Source: Ciona savignyi (lineage: Eukaryota > Chordata > Ascidiacea > Phlebobranchia > Cionidae). From it: a stretch of 64,000 nucleotides of DNA. The DNA lies in assembly GCA_000149265.1 (NCBI GenBank), contig CH003200.1, forward strand, positions 1-64,000. The letters are read 5' to 3'. Both the position numbers and the translations under genes were made by a program. Under the pieces are notes generated by a model. That model did not search any database, was not told the DNA's origin, and worked only from the letters and a program-made list of their open reading frames with translations. The number at the start of each line of letters is the position of its first letter. Position 1 is the first letter of the stretch. This document shows, one piece after another, positions 12,925 through 24,929 of this stretch.

Positions 12925-14272
12925 TCACTGGCGTCCCACTCGTATAAGATAAACCGTTAAATGACGTACCTCTTTATCCAGCCGATATTCACGTAAATCC
13001 ACATAAAAAAGATCAGGAAACCCTTTGTAAACCAAAACATATCATACGTACGTTTATACCTTCTTTAATTCAATGAAGGTGTATTTTGGGGTATGTTAAG
13101 ATACTTAGTTAATTCCCTGTAAATGAGCAACGGCAGCATTATCGCACGGTCGCCATGTTAACTTTATCCATTGCTGCATGGGTTTAGGGAACTACAAAAC
13201 CTGAAATAATTAAAAGAAATACGTGCTTTAATCCCCTTTTATTTTTTAAAACTAGTTGAAAAATTACATTCAGTTTTAAGTGCAATAAGTGCACTGTAGT
13301 TATAATATGTTATAACTGGTGGAATAAATCGTTTTTACATGGCATGTACATTAAGTATGCATGCATTCACCATTACATTCTTATAAGTTTTATATTAATT
13401 ATCATCAATATATATATATATATATATGAATATATTATTATATTTTTTTCAATATATGTTTTGCTTAAGGAGGTGTTCAACTAATTATTCTCTCTATCTC
13501 TCCAATGCAAACTGACCTCACAAAAACGACTGTCACTCAAAATCCTGACATAGGAAGTCTTAGATTTTTTCACAATTTAAAATTGAAGCTTGGATCTGCA
13601 ACCTAAACCTAAAACCCTACAAAATTTTGTTTAAACATTTTGAGCCCATACCCCTTCGTACATCGGCAACTTTTTTTCCAACAAAACAGCTAGCAGATGC
13701 ACAATCAACACCTTTAATTTACAAAGCACTGCTCCACGATTACAAAACTTTACAGCTAAACGAGAACACCGGCGCGCAGCCTAGCACATGCTGCTTTCAA
13801 CCAAACAAACATTGGGGAATCGCCACCATTGTTACTCAGCAAAACACTCGTTTAAAAACGATGACTCATGGAGGGTACCACTCGTCACATCCTGCCATTC
13901 ATAGAGGTCTTAATTGGTTATACGCCATCTTAAGTAAATAGTTGTGTAATTCGCATGTACTTTATATTCATCATTAGTGTGCATAATTGGAAAGGATTTT
14001 GAATAAAGAAAAAAAAAACGGACATGCACCTAAACGTAAAATAATGTAAACTTGATTCGTGAAAAGGCATCGGACTGGAACCAACGCCTTCTATGATTAC
14101 AAACTGTCCTGGCTATATAACAGTCGAGTTGTAATGCACCCAGCAGACGGATTTGATTTACCCAAGCAAAGGCTGTTTAGGCAAATGGAAGGAAATTCTC
14201 TCGTTTGCTAATGATATTTTTTATGTCCAGGATAGGATAGGATATTTATGTTTATCCCCGTGAATGGGAACG
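12925..14272 (+). repeat. Downstream copy of the pre-lipoxygenase block, interrupted by an insertion
   Basis: 12925-13440 matches the 1.76 kb unit from CACTGGCGTCCCACTCGTAT onward (compare 4190). 13935-14265 matches 4760-5095, including the shared AGTCGAGTTGTAATGCACCC. Between them about 490 bp is inserted. It diverges more from the upstream units than they do from each other. The last 44 bases (14229-14272) are the GGATAGGATAGGATATTTAT tail of a SINE-L fragment, as in the upstream copy. Confidence 0.85.
13450..13941 (+). pseudogene. Ty3/gypsy pol 3'-end fragment inserted in the repeat
   Basis: A 104-codon open frame (13627-13941) resembles the region after the integrase core in Ty3/gypsy polyproteins. 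It has a PLRT-type motif, a Lys/Gln-rich helix, then HWGIATIV and a GGYH segment, which is the usual layout of the chromo-like or C-terminal integrase tail. No integrase core, reverse transcriptase or LTR accompanies it. The inserted block is bounded on both sides by CTTAAG, which may be a target duplication. The assignment rests on motif resemblance only. Confidence 0.45.
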
Positions 14273-14289
14273 GTAGCGCCTATCCTTTT

Positions 14290-16150
14290 GCATGCATTTA
14301 CAAATTTTCGTTTCTAATTTCGTTTCTAAATGGCGATTTTCGTTTCTAATTTGCGATTTTTGTTTCTGGAAACAAAAATATTTTTTAGAAACATAAATTT
14401 TGTTTCTTTATTTTCGTTTCTACCACTAGATGATAAGGGTTATTATTTTGCCAAGTTCTTTGATTATATAATTAGTTAAGCTGACGACGCAATACTACAA
14501 CGAATTCATGTGAAAGAGATTGCGTGTGCAGTTAATAAATGTTATCGGGCCTTTTAAACTAAGCGAATGTATTTATTATGTCAAGTCAATAAAAAAAGGG
14601 TATAAACCCACGACATTAAAAATAACACACTGGTTAGTTACTTTTCACGGACGGCAATACAAACAAACGGGATTAAAGATTGATTTAAATGTGTGCAACG
14701 GATAAATATTAAAACAACTAGCCATAAATATTGATTTTAATTTAGATTAACATCAGAGAGAAGTCCCATATATATATATTAATAAACAAAATGCCGTAAA
14801 ACTAACATAAAAACGAAACTTTTCGCTATCGCGTCAAGAATCAAAATTTTCGTTTCTGAAAACAAAATTTGTGTTTCTCGGCTAAAATTTTCGTTTCCAG
14901 AAACAAAAATTTTGCTTCTTTAATGAATTTAGGGTTATCATTTTCCCAAGTTCTATGATTATATGATTTGTTAAGCTGACGCAATACCACCACAATTTCG
15001 AGTAACAGAGATTGTGTGTGCAGTTAATAAATGTAATTGGACCTTTTAAACTAAGATAATGTATATATTTTTTTCACATCCATAAAAAATAAAGGTATAA
15101 ACCCACAATATTAAAAATAACACACTGGTTAGTACTATTCACAAACGGTAATACAATCAAAAAGGATTAAAGAGTGATTTAAATATGTGCAACCGATAAA
15201 TATGAAAACTGTTCGCAATAAATAATGAATATAATTTAGATTAACATTGGAGACAATTGTCAGATAAATATCAATAAACAAATTGTCGTAAAACTAACAT
15301 AAAATCGAAACTTTTCGCTATCGCTTCAAGAATCACCATTTTCGTTTCTGGAAACAAAATTTTCGTTTCTCGGCTAAAATTTTCGTTTCTAAAAACAAAA
15401 ATTTTGTTTCTTTAATAAATTTAGGGTTATCATTTTCCCAAGTTCTATGATTATATGATTTGTTAAGTTGACGCAATACCATAACAACTTCGAGTGAAAG
15501 GGATTGCGTGTGCAGTTAATAAATGTAGACCTTTTATATTAAGATAATGTATTGGTTCTATTCATTTAAATTAAAAAAATGTAAAATCCCACAACATTGA
15601 AAAACACACTGGTTAGTACTTTTCACGGACGCCAATACAAACAAACGGGATTAAAGATTGATTTATAAAATATGTGCAACCGATAAACATTAAAACAACT
15701 CGCTATAAATATTGATTTTAATTTAGATTAACATTAGTGACAAGTGACAGGTATATATTAATAAACAAAATTCCGCAAAACTAAAATAAAACGAAACTTC
15801 GCTATCGCTTAAAGAATCAAAATTTTCATTTCTGGAAACAAAATTTTCGTTTCTCGGCTAAAATTTTCGTTTTTAGAAAAAAAAATTTTGCTTCTTTAAT
15901 GAATTTGGGGTTATCATTTTTCCAAGTTCTCTGATAATATAATTAGTTAAGCTGGCACAATACCACAACAATTTCGAGTTATAGGGATTGTGTGCGCAGT
16001 TAAGAAATGTAGTTGGACCTTTTAAACCAAAACAGTGTAATTATTTTGTTATATCAATGAAAAAGGTATGAACCCACGACATTAATAATAACACACAAGT
16101 TAGTGCTTTTCATGGACGGCAATACAAACAAAACCATGATGGGCTCGTCA
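14290..16150 (+). repeat. Tandem array of four ~485-540 bp units with palindromic TTTCGTTTC blocks
   Basis: The landmark CGAAACTT...CGCTATCG recurs near 14814, 15306 and 15790 (spacing about 490 and 485). GCAGTTAATAAATG-type sequence recurs near 14528, 15020, 15514 and 15998. Each unit opens with short inverted motifs built from AAAATTTTCGTTTCTGG and its complement (GAAACAAAATTTT), so single strands could fold. Units are 80-90% alike by eye. No coding potential was recognised. Confidence 0.85.
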
Positions 16151-16222
16151 CGAGGACCGTTTTTGTACAGGAGTAGGTATATGTATCGGTCGCGTTAACC
16201 ATTCGGCCACACGACCGTACCG
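16132..16222 (-). repeat. SINE-S copy
   Basis: Reverse-oriented copy at the end of the 485-bp array. CCATGATGGGCTCGTCACGA, then GACCGTTTTTGTACAGGAGT, then GTTAACCATTCGGCCACACG (A-box complement). Confidence 0.85.
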
Positions 16223-16735
16223 CAACGGTTTATTACCAAACCAGAAACAAACTATAGATTTCTACTGCCCACTAACGGTAGCGTAAATTTTAAGTTTAAA
16301 AAAAAATAGCGTTAATAATACCGTTTCGAACTGTTACCTGAAAAAGAAAATAACGTTACTGACCGTTACATAGGAAAAGGTACACGTATTATTTGTGCGT
16401 TTTTATTTTTTTCTTTAAAATGCGTTAAATAATTACAGGTGTGTCTGAAAAAACTAACTTCATAAATCACATATGATGTATAGCTTATTCTAATCGTATA
16501 ATGCGAAATGCAGGCAAGCAACACAAATAATAGTGATGCTAACATTGTTTCAATGGTGTTGTAATATGTGATATATTTCAATGATTAATACCTAACCCTA
16601 TTGTGTATTTACAAGTAAAATATAAAATATGCTGCAAGTATATTTGTTCACCAAACACCCAAAGTTAATCTATTTTTGAAATTATTAGGAATTTTGAATG
16701 TTTAAAGATTAACATTGGTAAGTTTTCGAAAACGT
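16223..16735. other. 3' flank of the oxygenase gene
   Basis: AT-rich sequence downstream of the minus-strand oxygenase stop codon. It presumably holds its 3' UTR and poly(A) site. No other feature seen. Confidence 0.4.
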
Positions 16736-19700
16736 TTAATAAGATGCTGCAGATTTTGATTTGTGTGCAGCGGCTAACTTCTGCATCAAATATTGCTGGG
16801 ATGTTATTGGATCTTCCACAACTTCCTGAACATCCGGATCACCTTTATACAAGAGAGGTTGATTGATAACAACCTCGTTATCTGGATGGACGAAATATCC
16901 CATCGATCTTCGAACCAATTTCCTGTGTTTCTCGTCATCCGAGATCAACACGCGATGTTTCTAACACATTTTTTGGTTAACAATATTTATTACTAGAATA
17001 TTATTGGAAATATAGTCTATGATATTTTAAGAGCGAATTTTTTAGTTTAAACTAAAAAACAATGCTGTGCTCCGGGATGGTGTAGCTTTATAACAAGTCC
17101 GCAAGCGGCATTAGAATACGCAAATGCTACGAATAACTCGCATGTTACGAAAAACATGTACGATCGTGTGGCCGAATGGTAAACTCGGCCGGTACATATA
17201 CCGACTCTTATACAAAAAACGGTCCCGGTGATGAGCCCATCATGGATGCGAAACTTGGCTCAGTAAAAAAAATATACTAACAACTCTTTTGTCTTGAAAT
17301 ATACCAAGTAGCTTAATGGCACGATGCATCCGGTTTTCAGGCAATAGGTTGTTTTGTATCTGAGCACGGCACTTGACAGATATTTTCCAATTGCCCAATT
17401 ACGAGAAAATCGAACGATTTACCGCGTAATAACGCCCCTGTTTGTTACATTTCAAAATTTCATTTAAAGTCAATAGTTTGGACACGAACCTTTGATTTCA
17501 TTCTTCCGCCAGACATCAACTCCAGGGTATCACCAACATTAAGAAGCAGGGCGCCATCTAATGGCGTTGCATCGACGTATTTTCCATCAATGTCCACCTG
17601 CGTTATAAAAATTATATTTATTCTAATATTTGACAGTTACTGTTAAGGCTGGCCTTTTGTTTGCAATTAACATGCGAGTTTATCTTGAAAGCGATTTTAT
17701 TACTTAGATAGATAAGCGGTGTAGAATCCTAGTTCGTGTCTGTTTAAAGGGAAATAAGTGGATTAATAACTAAACAATGGCGAAATAAACCCTGCAAGTG
17801 AACAACGGCGTTACTGAAAAGAACAATGACTTTAACGCAAAGGACAATGCTTCACGCACGAGTGCACTTAATGAACCGTAACCGGCGGAGTTGACGTCAA
17901 ATTAAAATGATTGTCTGGGGACTGGCGACACGTGGATATCGGCCATATCAGTTACGTCTCACTTTTTATTTTTGATTACAAATTAAGTTGATTCAAGGTG
18001 CTCATTAAATCAAAGAATCTGCTTATAGTAAATTAAATTGTTTACCTGCAGACCACCAACGCTGTCTTGAAAGAGTAAAGTTATTGAACCCCAATCTGAA
18101 TGCTCTCCCAATCGAGTTATTTCATCTCCAATATTGTCCGGTACTGGTGGATAATACAATATTCGTAATCCAGACATATTTCCACTCTTGTGCATTAATT
18201 TTTGACAATCAACGAGCACAGAATGATCCTGTTAAAATACGAATATGATTAAAGAACCTGCGGAAGCTGTGTGCCACCACTGAAAGACAGATCAAACAAA
18301 GAGGGGCCATATAATTATAAGTTGTCAGTAGTTCCATATCTTTATGCTGTAAGGGGACCCATACTTTAATGTTGTAAGAATGCCTACGCGTAAATGATGT
18401 AGGAGTATTATGCTTATATGTTGTATGAATTCTTATGCTTATATTTCACAAGCGGACCCATGCTTCTATGTTGTAATGAATTCCATGCTTATACGTTGTA
18501 AGCTATCTCAGGTTCATATGTTTTACATAAGGTTTATTTTATGTTGCAAGAAGTGTAATGATTATATGTTTTAAACTCCATATTATATTATATAAAAAGC
18601 CAAATGCTTATGTATCATTAATTAAATTGTCAAGTAAATTTGTACCATATAAATAGAGTTCCCGAAAGAGTACTTTTTTGTGGTTCGCTGTCGACACCAA
18701 GTTATTTTAACTTAAGATTCACACCGTCTTTACCCGCTGGTAGAATTACTTAATAAAGTCAATTAATACTGCCACAATTGTTTGTGCTTTTTCCAATTTT
18801 AACTACCCATACGTATAATACAGAGAACATCAACAATATTGCCAACATGCTTACTTTTAAATCCAACCCGATCCCAATGAGTTCAAGGATTCGAAAACTC
18901 AACGCTTTGCATTCTTCCATGAATGTTCGGGAAAGTGCAGCGAAGTTGGGAGAAAGATCGTGTGGCCACTTCATACCGACCGATGGGTCAAGCGCAACCG
19001 ATGCAACATGAAATGCTTCTTTGTATTCGTATGGGCATCCGTTTTTCAACCTAAACCAATTCATAAATCTTAAAACTGAGAAGTGTCAACTATCCGTTTT
19101 ATATTCTGGAGCTTGTCGGGAATTTCACCTGGTTGATTTACACTAAATGTTTAGAATGAATAATTTCGTTCAGACGAATCAGTTTCTAATAATTTTCTAA
19201 AAAGGATGGCTATGCGGCGGCCGAACTATTTTTGTTAATAAGGAAAATTCTGTAATATATACTCAGTTTTATTTAAAACAATAAACTGTTTTTCAGGAAA
19301 TCTCCTTACTAAACCACAACCAAACCAATGAGCAGTTTGCATTAACGCACCATAATAACAGGAATTAACATTTTTGTTAATCACGCCTGGTTAACTTACA
19401 CCAGACCCGAGAATAATTGCTTGGCGATCGTACTTTTTTCTCCATAACAATCCATTGAAATACATGTCTCGTTAATTAAACATCTGGTCAATTTAAAGAC
19501 CGATGTAAATAAATACAAATATTTAAGAAGAACAAACATGAAAGCTTATAATGCCCATCTTTATTACCGTTTTCCCGGAAATCCTATAAACTCGCTTGCT
19601 GACAGAAACGTTAAGTGTGTAAAACGAAGTTAAATTTTTATAGGTGTTAGCTTAAGTGTTATAAATATGTATTGGTTCGTATATGTAGTAGTATTTCAAT

Positions 19701-21512
19701 ACAATCACTTTCACCTAACTGTTACGGTTATTAATCTCAAAATTTCTTGTACACGATTTCTATTATTTCTATTGTTATCAAAACCACCATGCGTAACGGG
19801 CAAAACCACCATGCGTTACTGATTGCGACATTTCTTTGTGTAAGTGCCACGCCAAGTTAGATCAGCTATGTTTGTTTACGATGTGTACGCCAGTTTTCTA
19901 GATTGTTTGTAGCTTGTGTTGTGCCTGCAGTATGTGTTATGCTAAACTGCCTCTATTTGAATTGCTAACTGTGTATTTTATTTGAATAAGGTGGATCGAA
20001 TCGTAGTTGAACACCTCAGAAATTTAGTCGTTTAGTCGCTACTGTTCATTTCATATACGTCACTGCACCGGAACTGTACAATACACTTTTTTGCAACTAT
20101 GATTATGTGTTTGAGGGGCAGTCACTTAATCGCTGACAAGACTACCGATTTGATCGACATACCACGACCATAGTGTCACGTAGGATACGGTTTAAATTCT
20201 ACACCTAACTATATAAAACGCGTATTCGTATTTTTCGTCGAATGTAAAAACAAAACAAGACCATTAAACATTTTACCGAGTTAGCATCTTTTTTGAATAT
20301 CAATGTAAATACTTTATTAAGAAAACATCAATATTAAGTTTGAATAACTAATTCCGCAACCCATTAGTTTCAGCTTGCAGAAACAAACGTTGTGAAATTT
20401 GTATAAGATATAATGAATGTGATGAAAATATAAGTTTTGGTGTATTTCCTCAAGTTAAAATAGTCTTTAACAGCTTTGGTATGAGTAAACTATAAACAGG
20501 CATAGTTAATTTGAATTTAAATAAATTTTAATAAACTAAGGCGCTACGATCTCAAGAAACTAAAATTAAAACATATAATTGGGTAATCCTCAGGTTAGGC
20601 GATTTCTTCGGGTTAAAATCAAATTTGCTAGCAATTTTATAACTGACGAGACACTTCTGCCAAAGCGTTTGACGAAAAATACAATTAAAACATAATGGGT
20701 TTAATCAGAATAACGATATATAACACCCACTTCTCGGTTAAAAGTCCTATATAACCACAGTTGGTGATCGGGTCTCTTGCATATTTCTGTTTTTCGATGC
20801 TTGGTGCGGTAAATATCTCATCTGCCGCTTCTCTTACGTTCTCAATGAGTTCTCTATACAAAAATAAATCATTATAAAAAAGAATTTAATATGGGCAATC
20901 GGCAGACTCGAGCCTATCAAAGGTGTTATATGAGCTATTGCAATGTGTTGTATACGACATTTATCAACTGGGTTTAGGCGATACCCGTTAGGTGGTCTGC
21001 CAGAAGCGCTCAGAATACGACTCCTGGTCTATATAGCAATAACCTAAAACAAACGGTCGTAGGGCCGAATAATTAGCGCGACCGATACATATACCGACTA
21101 CTATAAAAATCAGTCCTTGTACCTAGCCCTTGGGTTCGAAACTTAGATTGGTAAAATATATATGTGAGTATACATTATGAGCATAGTGGACATTCTTACC
21201 GTAAAAAAAACTGGCAAACATTGCCTGGAGGACGGCGTTCCATCCACCATAACATATAGGTATTGATAGTTGTATAGTTGCCTATGGCATTAGGGCACAT
21301 TTCTAAACTTCTTATTTTCAATAAGTTTAAGCGAAACCAAACTAAGGCAGCATCAGAAAAATGCTAACATACTTGTTGATACCGTGGTTTTTGAGATATA
21401 CGAAACCAGTTGAGGACAAAACATCGACCAAAGCTTTTCCTGTTTCTTTTAATTTTGCATGGGTGACTTGGACGTTGGGTCGGCAATGGTCGAAATCAAT
21501 AACAGGAATCAT
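16736..21512 (-). CDS. 2-oxoglutarate/Fe(II)-dependent oxygenase, isopenicillin-N-synthase-like, complete, 324 residues
   Basis: Soluble enzyme that would use 2-oxoglutarate and O2 to oxidise a small substrate not identifiable here. Exons in transcript order: 21512-21373, 20853-20731, 19050-18855, 18228-18046, 17597-17490, 16960-16736. All junctions are frame-compatible; 975 nt include the stop. The N-terminus opens with the typical IPVIDF strand, and a GFVYLKNHGI segment is the usual non-haem dioxygenase N-domain signature. Iron ligands are H196 and D198 (GEHSDWGSITLL) and H252 (KHRV); the 2-oxoglutarate-binding R-x-S is R267/S269 (RRSMGYFV). Length fits the eukaryotic UPF0676/IPNS-like family (about 310-350 residues). 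No signal peptide or membrane segment, so probably cytosolic. The exon-5 donor reads GTTCGT, weaker than the others. Introns carry a SINE-S, a SINE-L fragment and a minisatellite. Confidence 0.93.
17158..17272 (+). repeat. SINE-S copy in oxygenase intron 5
   Basis: CGTGTGGCCGAATGGTAAAC (A-box-like), TACAAAAAACGGTCCCGGTG, the B-box-like region GATGCGAAACTTGGCTCAGT, then A-rich. Confidence 0.85.
18330..18620 (+). repeat. Degenerate ~30-bp minisatellite in oxygenase intron 3
   Basis: Imperfect repeats of a unit near GGACCCATGCTTATATGTTG TAAG recur about eight to nine times, in forms such as ATGCTTATATGTTGTATGAA and ATGCTTATACGTTGTAAGCT. Related single units lie at 30298-30330 and 30450-30475, so the motif is dispersed as well as tandem. 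Confidence 0.7.
20290..20440 (+). repeat. Diverged relative of the 1.76 kb unit
   Basis: ATGTAAATACTTTATTAAGA and CAGCTTGCAGAAACAAACG match the interior of the 1.76 kb unit (1425-1560) with perhaps 75-80% identity by eye. Weaker traces with CCATTAGTTTCTGCTTGCAG occur at about 34585 and 54755. Confidence 0.6.
20930..21002 (-). repeat. SINE-L internal fragment in oxygenase intron 1
   Basis: GAGCTATTGCAATGTGTTGT, then CAACTGGGTTTAGGCGATAC; the central part of SINE-L in reverse. Confidence 0.65.
21052..21155 (+). repeat. SINE-S copy in oxygenase intron 1
   Basis: CGTAGGGCCGAATAATTAGC, GCGACCGATACATATACCGA and GGGTTCGAAACTTAGATTGG in the expected order, then A-rich. Confidence 0.8.
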
Positions 21513-21654
21513 TATTTAGGTTTGTAATACTTCAAACTATCGAGTGAACTGCATGAATAAATGGTTGAGTCATATATATTTTAATGGCAAGTAATCTAAT
21601 ATCCGGTCAACCTGTTTGCAAGACCTACACTAACCGACTGATTAGCTTGGTTGG

Positions 21655-21706
21655 TTGATTCGACGGTGGGGGTAATCTGACGATTGCCGTTGTGTTGCCC
21701 TTGAGT
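21655..21706 (+). repeat. SINE-L short fragment
   Basis: GACGGTGGGGGTAATCTGAC followed by GATTGCCGTTGTGTTGCCCT matches the SINE-L body in forward orientation. Confidence 0.5.
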
Positions 21707-21712
21707 TAAAAG

Positions 21713-22796
21713 GCGGGTACTAAATTACCAGACTAATCTGTAAAATAAACATGATTATCACACACGACAAGTTTGCCAACTGCAGCCTGTGATAGGGCCA
21801 CGGAGAAGTACTGGATTTGAAAATGAAACAATTTATTGTTGTGGTAAAAATCAATTCAAAATAAAAATACATATTAAGTGATAGTATTTTGTGTTTGTAA
21901 ATCATACAAGAAATATTGTTTATCGCTTTTACTAAAAAAAACACTGGTATACAGCTTTGATTCGTTGCACTTTTAAAATCGTTGCTTCAAGTAATAACAA
22001 AATCCCTTTAATGTGTTTGGAAAACCTATATGATTTCTTAAATTTGAAACCTCCACTTTCCATTAATATAGTCAGATGTGTACGTTAAGAGTCTATTGGG
22101 TTTGTGATAAATTTCAACACCATGCCTTTGTTGTACATTTGATTTTAGCAAACTACTTTGATTTTTGATCAATCTTACAAGTCAACAATTTACTTGAGGC
22201 CCTTTCACACATAGCGCGCAGGGAAGCGTAAATTGCATCAACCATTGTCTGGCTTACCTAGGATTACAAGAAAAATCTGGTAGAGCAAACATGCGATCTG
22301 CTACGTCTAGAGCAAACATGCGATCTGCTACGTCTAAATATATTACATAGCCAATACAAACATGTAGATACGCTCTTGCCAAACGCAATATGCATGAAAT
22401 CACGAAAAACAAGGTAGCCTGCATATGTTAATATAATATTAATATACCCGACAAAACCTTCATTAACACCTATAGCCTTACTGTGTAATCTACACTAACT
22501 TCGTAACCTAAAAAGAGGCCAGCACCCAAGCTGTAACAATGCTTCGTTGACAAAAAAAAACAGAAATCCATCGAAGCGTGCAAAATAAGACCACTTTCAC
22601 GGCCACCAAAATAAGAAAGACCACAACCTGTTGATATCGGTCCAAACAAACTCAATTATAGACGATAAAACCTGGATATCTGAAAAAAACGTCGTGACAA
22701 GAGTACCGAACTGATACCGATTTGCTTGAACCTTTCCGAAAGCCTATATAATAACACCCCATTCGTCAAAACTTAGCCGAAACGAAGCGTCTAGGA
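21713..22796. other. Unassigned sequence upstream of the oxygenase
   Basis: No gene recognised. It holds a 26-bp perfect direct duplication (AGAGCAAACATGCGATCTGC and following) at 22283-22336. Confidence 0.4.
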
Positions 22797-22990
22797 GAGG
22801 GATGTCCAACCTTTTATTGCAATGGGCCGCATTGTCACTTGAAATAATTTAATGGGCCGCACGCATACTTTTATAGTTTTATATAACCTGTATTCCTGCT
22901 GCTTCCATACTATAGCCTACTTAACTACGTCCCTAAAAGCTGACTGTTACATTTTAATTAGGCCCGCGGGCAGCAGGTTGGACATCCCTG
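22797..22990. mobile_element. hAT-type MITE, 194 bp
   Basis: The ends are inverted repeats: GAGGGATGTCCAACCT on the left, and AGGTTGGACATCCCTG on the right (reverse complement CAGGGATGTCCAACCT, one mismatch). The flanking 8-mers GTCTAGGA (22789-22796) and GTCTAGGC (22991-22998) agree at 7 of 8 positions, the target-duplication length of hAT elements. The interior has GGGCCGCA-type motifs and no transposase. Confidence 0.87.
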
Positions 22991-23391
22991 GTCTAGGCAA
23001 TGATTATAAAAAGAATGGTGTAAAAGTCTTTCACGTTTGAATGATTCCCCGGTGTAAAGTCGCAAACAAGTTTCTGCACCGTCACGCATGAGAACGTGAT
23101 AGAAAAACAAGTGTCGAATGCTGTAGTTTGGTTATTTTTGATGCATTTTGTGCTGTTTTAGCCTCTTAACATTGCTGTTTACTGCAGGAATGGGACATAC
23201 TATATGTCTATACAACAAGCGAAAGTTTTACTTCGGTGTGTTTGGACTAGAATGGCTCTTTATTTTTGGCATACTGTAAAAAAAACTAATATATGTGAAA
23301 ATCATTTTTATAAACACATCCCAAAAACTTCTTGTAGCGCACTTAATGATACAAAGTACAGCAACTGAATACGTTGTCACACCAAGGTTTA

Positions 23392-23675
23392 GAATAGGAC
23401 AGGATTTTCATGTTTATCCCCGTGAATGGGAAAACCAAGGGGGTTAACATCGTCAGATTACCTCGCGCCCATCGTCGGGTTACCGGAGCTATTGCAGTGT
23501 GTTGCATATGATAGAGACGTTCCTTCAACTTGGTAGAACCCATTAATCAGCTGGGTTTAGGCGATGTCCATAAAGTGCCTTGCCTTATGAAACAACCGAT
23601 TAGCTAGCGACCAGTTTCGCACCTGCAACCTCTGGATCGAAAGGCGCCGCACTTAACCGCTAGACCGGCCGGACG
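23392..23675 (-). repeat. SINE-L, near full length
   Basis: Reverse-oriented and one of the best copies in the window. It has the AGAATAGGACAGGATTTTCA tail, TTATCCCCGTGAATGGGAAA, GGGTTACCGGAGCTATTGCA, CCATTAATCAGCTGGGTTTA, then a tRNA-like head whose complement contains GGTTGCAGGTGCGAAAC (B-box-like). Confidence 0.88.
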
Positions 23676-24929
23676 TTTCTTCAGTTACTCTTTGCAAACT
23701 GGTTGCTTAGCAATTAACCTATATTTTAATTTTATTTTAAGTTACTGTACTAAAATTGGCTAACTTTTGAGGAACTGTGGGATCACTTGGAGCGCTTGGA
23801 TCACTTAGATTGCTATGGAAAGTAATTCTATAATTCTGCCTCAAACACTAATCTCAACCCCAGAACTAACTTTAACCCCAACCCTAACATGAATATCATA
23901 ATCATTATTTTAGTGAAAGAAGTTTTCTCCAAGGATTTTGTAATTACGAAGTATAGTAAACGATCTAAACGATTCAAGTGATTCTGCAGTATTTAGAGAC
24001 ATCGAAATTTTTAATTACTAGCCCATCAGTACCACTAAAAGCAAACTTACAGTTTAAAATTAAAATTAAACCATTTAAAAATCTCTGCAAAGTATGCATT
24101 TCATTGAGGATCACCAGTGAAGCGGCAGCTTCCTTATTTGCAGTACCATACAATGAAAAAGAAACTCGTTACACAAACCCTAAGCGACGGGCACAAAAAG
24201 CACATGAAAAAGGCAATGCATAATGACGTCACACATTATGTAAAATAGATGACGGGAAGTCGCTAAACCATCATAGGTAATCTAATCAGAAAACACTAAT
24301 TGTATGAAGAGCTATTTTTTTTAATTTTCCATGCAAAGCTTGTTCCCATCCGGAAGAAAACGCAAAGAACTCAAAGAAAATGACAAACTTGGAAGTACAA
24401 AAAAATATCCATCTAGCATTTTGCAATGGCAACTCATTCAAGCTCCATTCATTCCTCTAATGTTCTGTACGTAAACGTGCTGCTATGGAGGTGAATATAT
24501 AAGCCAGACTGAAATGTTTTATTAGTTCTAATTAAATATAATATAATTTTTATCTATTTTGTAGTAATGCTTACACCATTCAAGAAAAAATTATTTGGTA
24601 TTTACTATTTAGTATATATTAACCAACATATTTATTCAGGTCCAATAACTGTAAGCTGTTTTAATATGATGGGTCAACTATTGCTGCAGTAGTAAGACTA
24701 CACTTAAAAGAAGTCGAAGAGATAAGTTAAAAAACATCATTAAAGATGTGTCACCGTTGGATATGATGAAAATGTCATACAGTTTATTACAGCTAGTTTC
24801 TTATCACCAAGAAATGTTACTTTTATGTTGCTGTGTTATAGTGTTATTTTCTTATTTTCTTGGTAATAAGTGCTGGATAATGTAAACATAAAAAGTTCAT
24901 TTTAAGTATCCTCAAATTACCCTATATTC
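23676..24929. other. Unassigned sequence 5' of the gypsy element
   Basis: No gag gene and no LTR matching the candidate 3' LTR were found here, so the retrotransposon appears 5'-truncated. An 81-codon ORF (23978-24223) has no family resemblance. A TGACGTCA (CRE-like) occurs at 24225. Confidence 0.45.
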
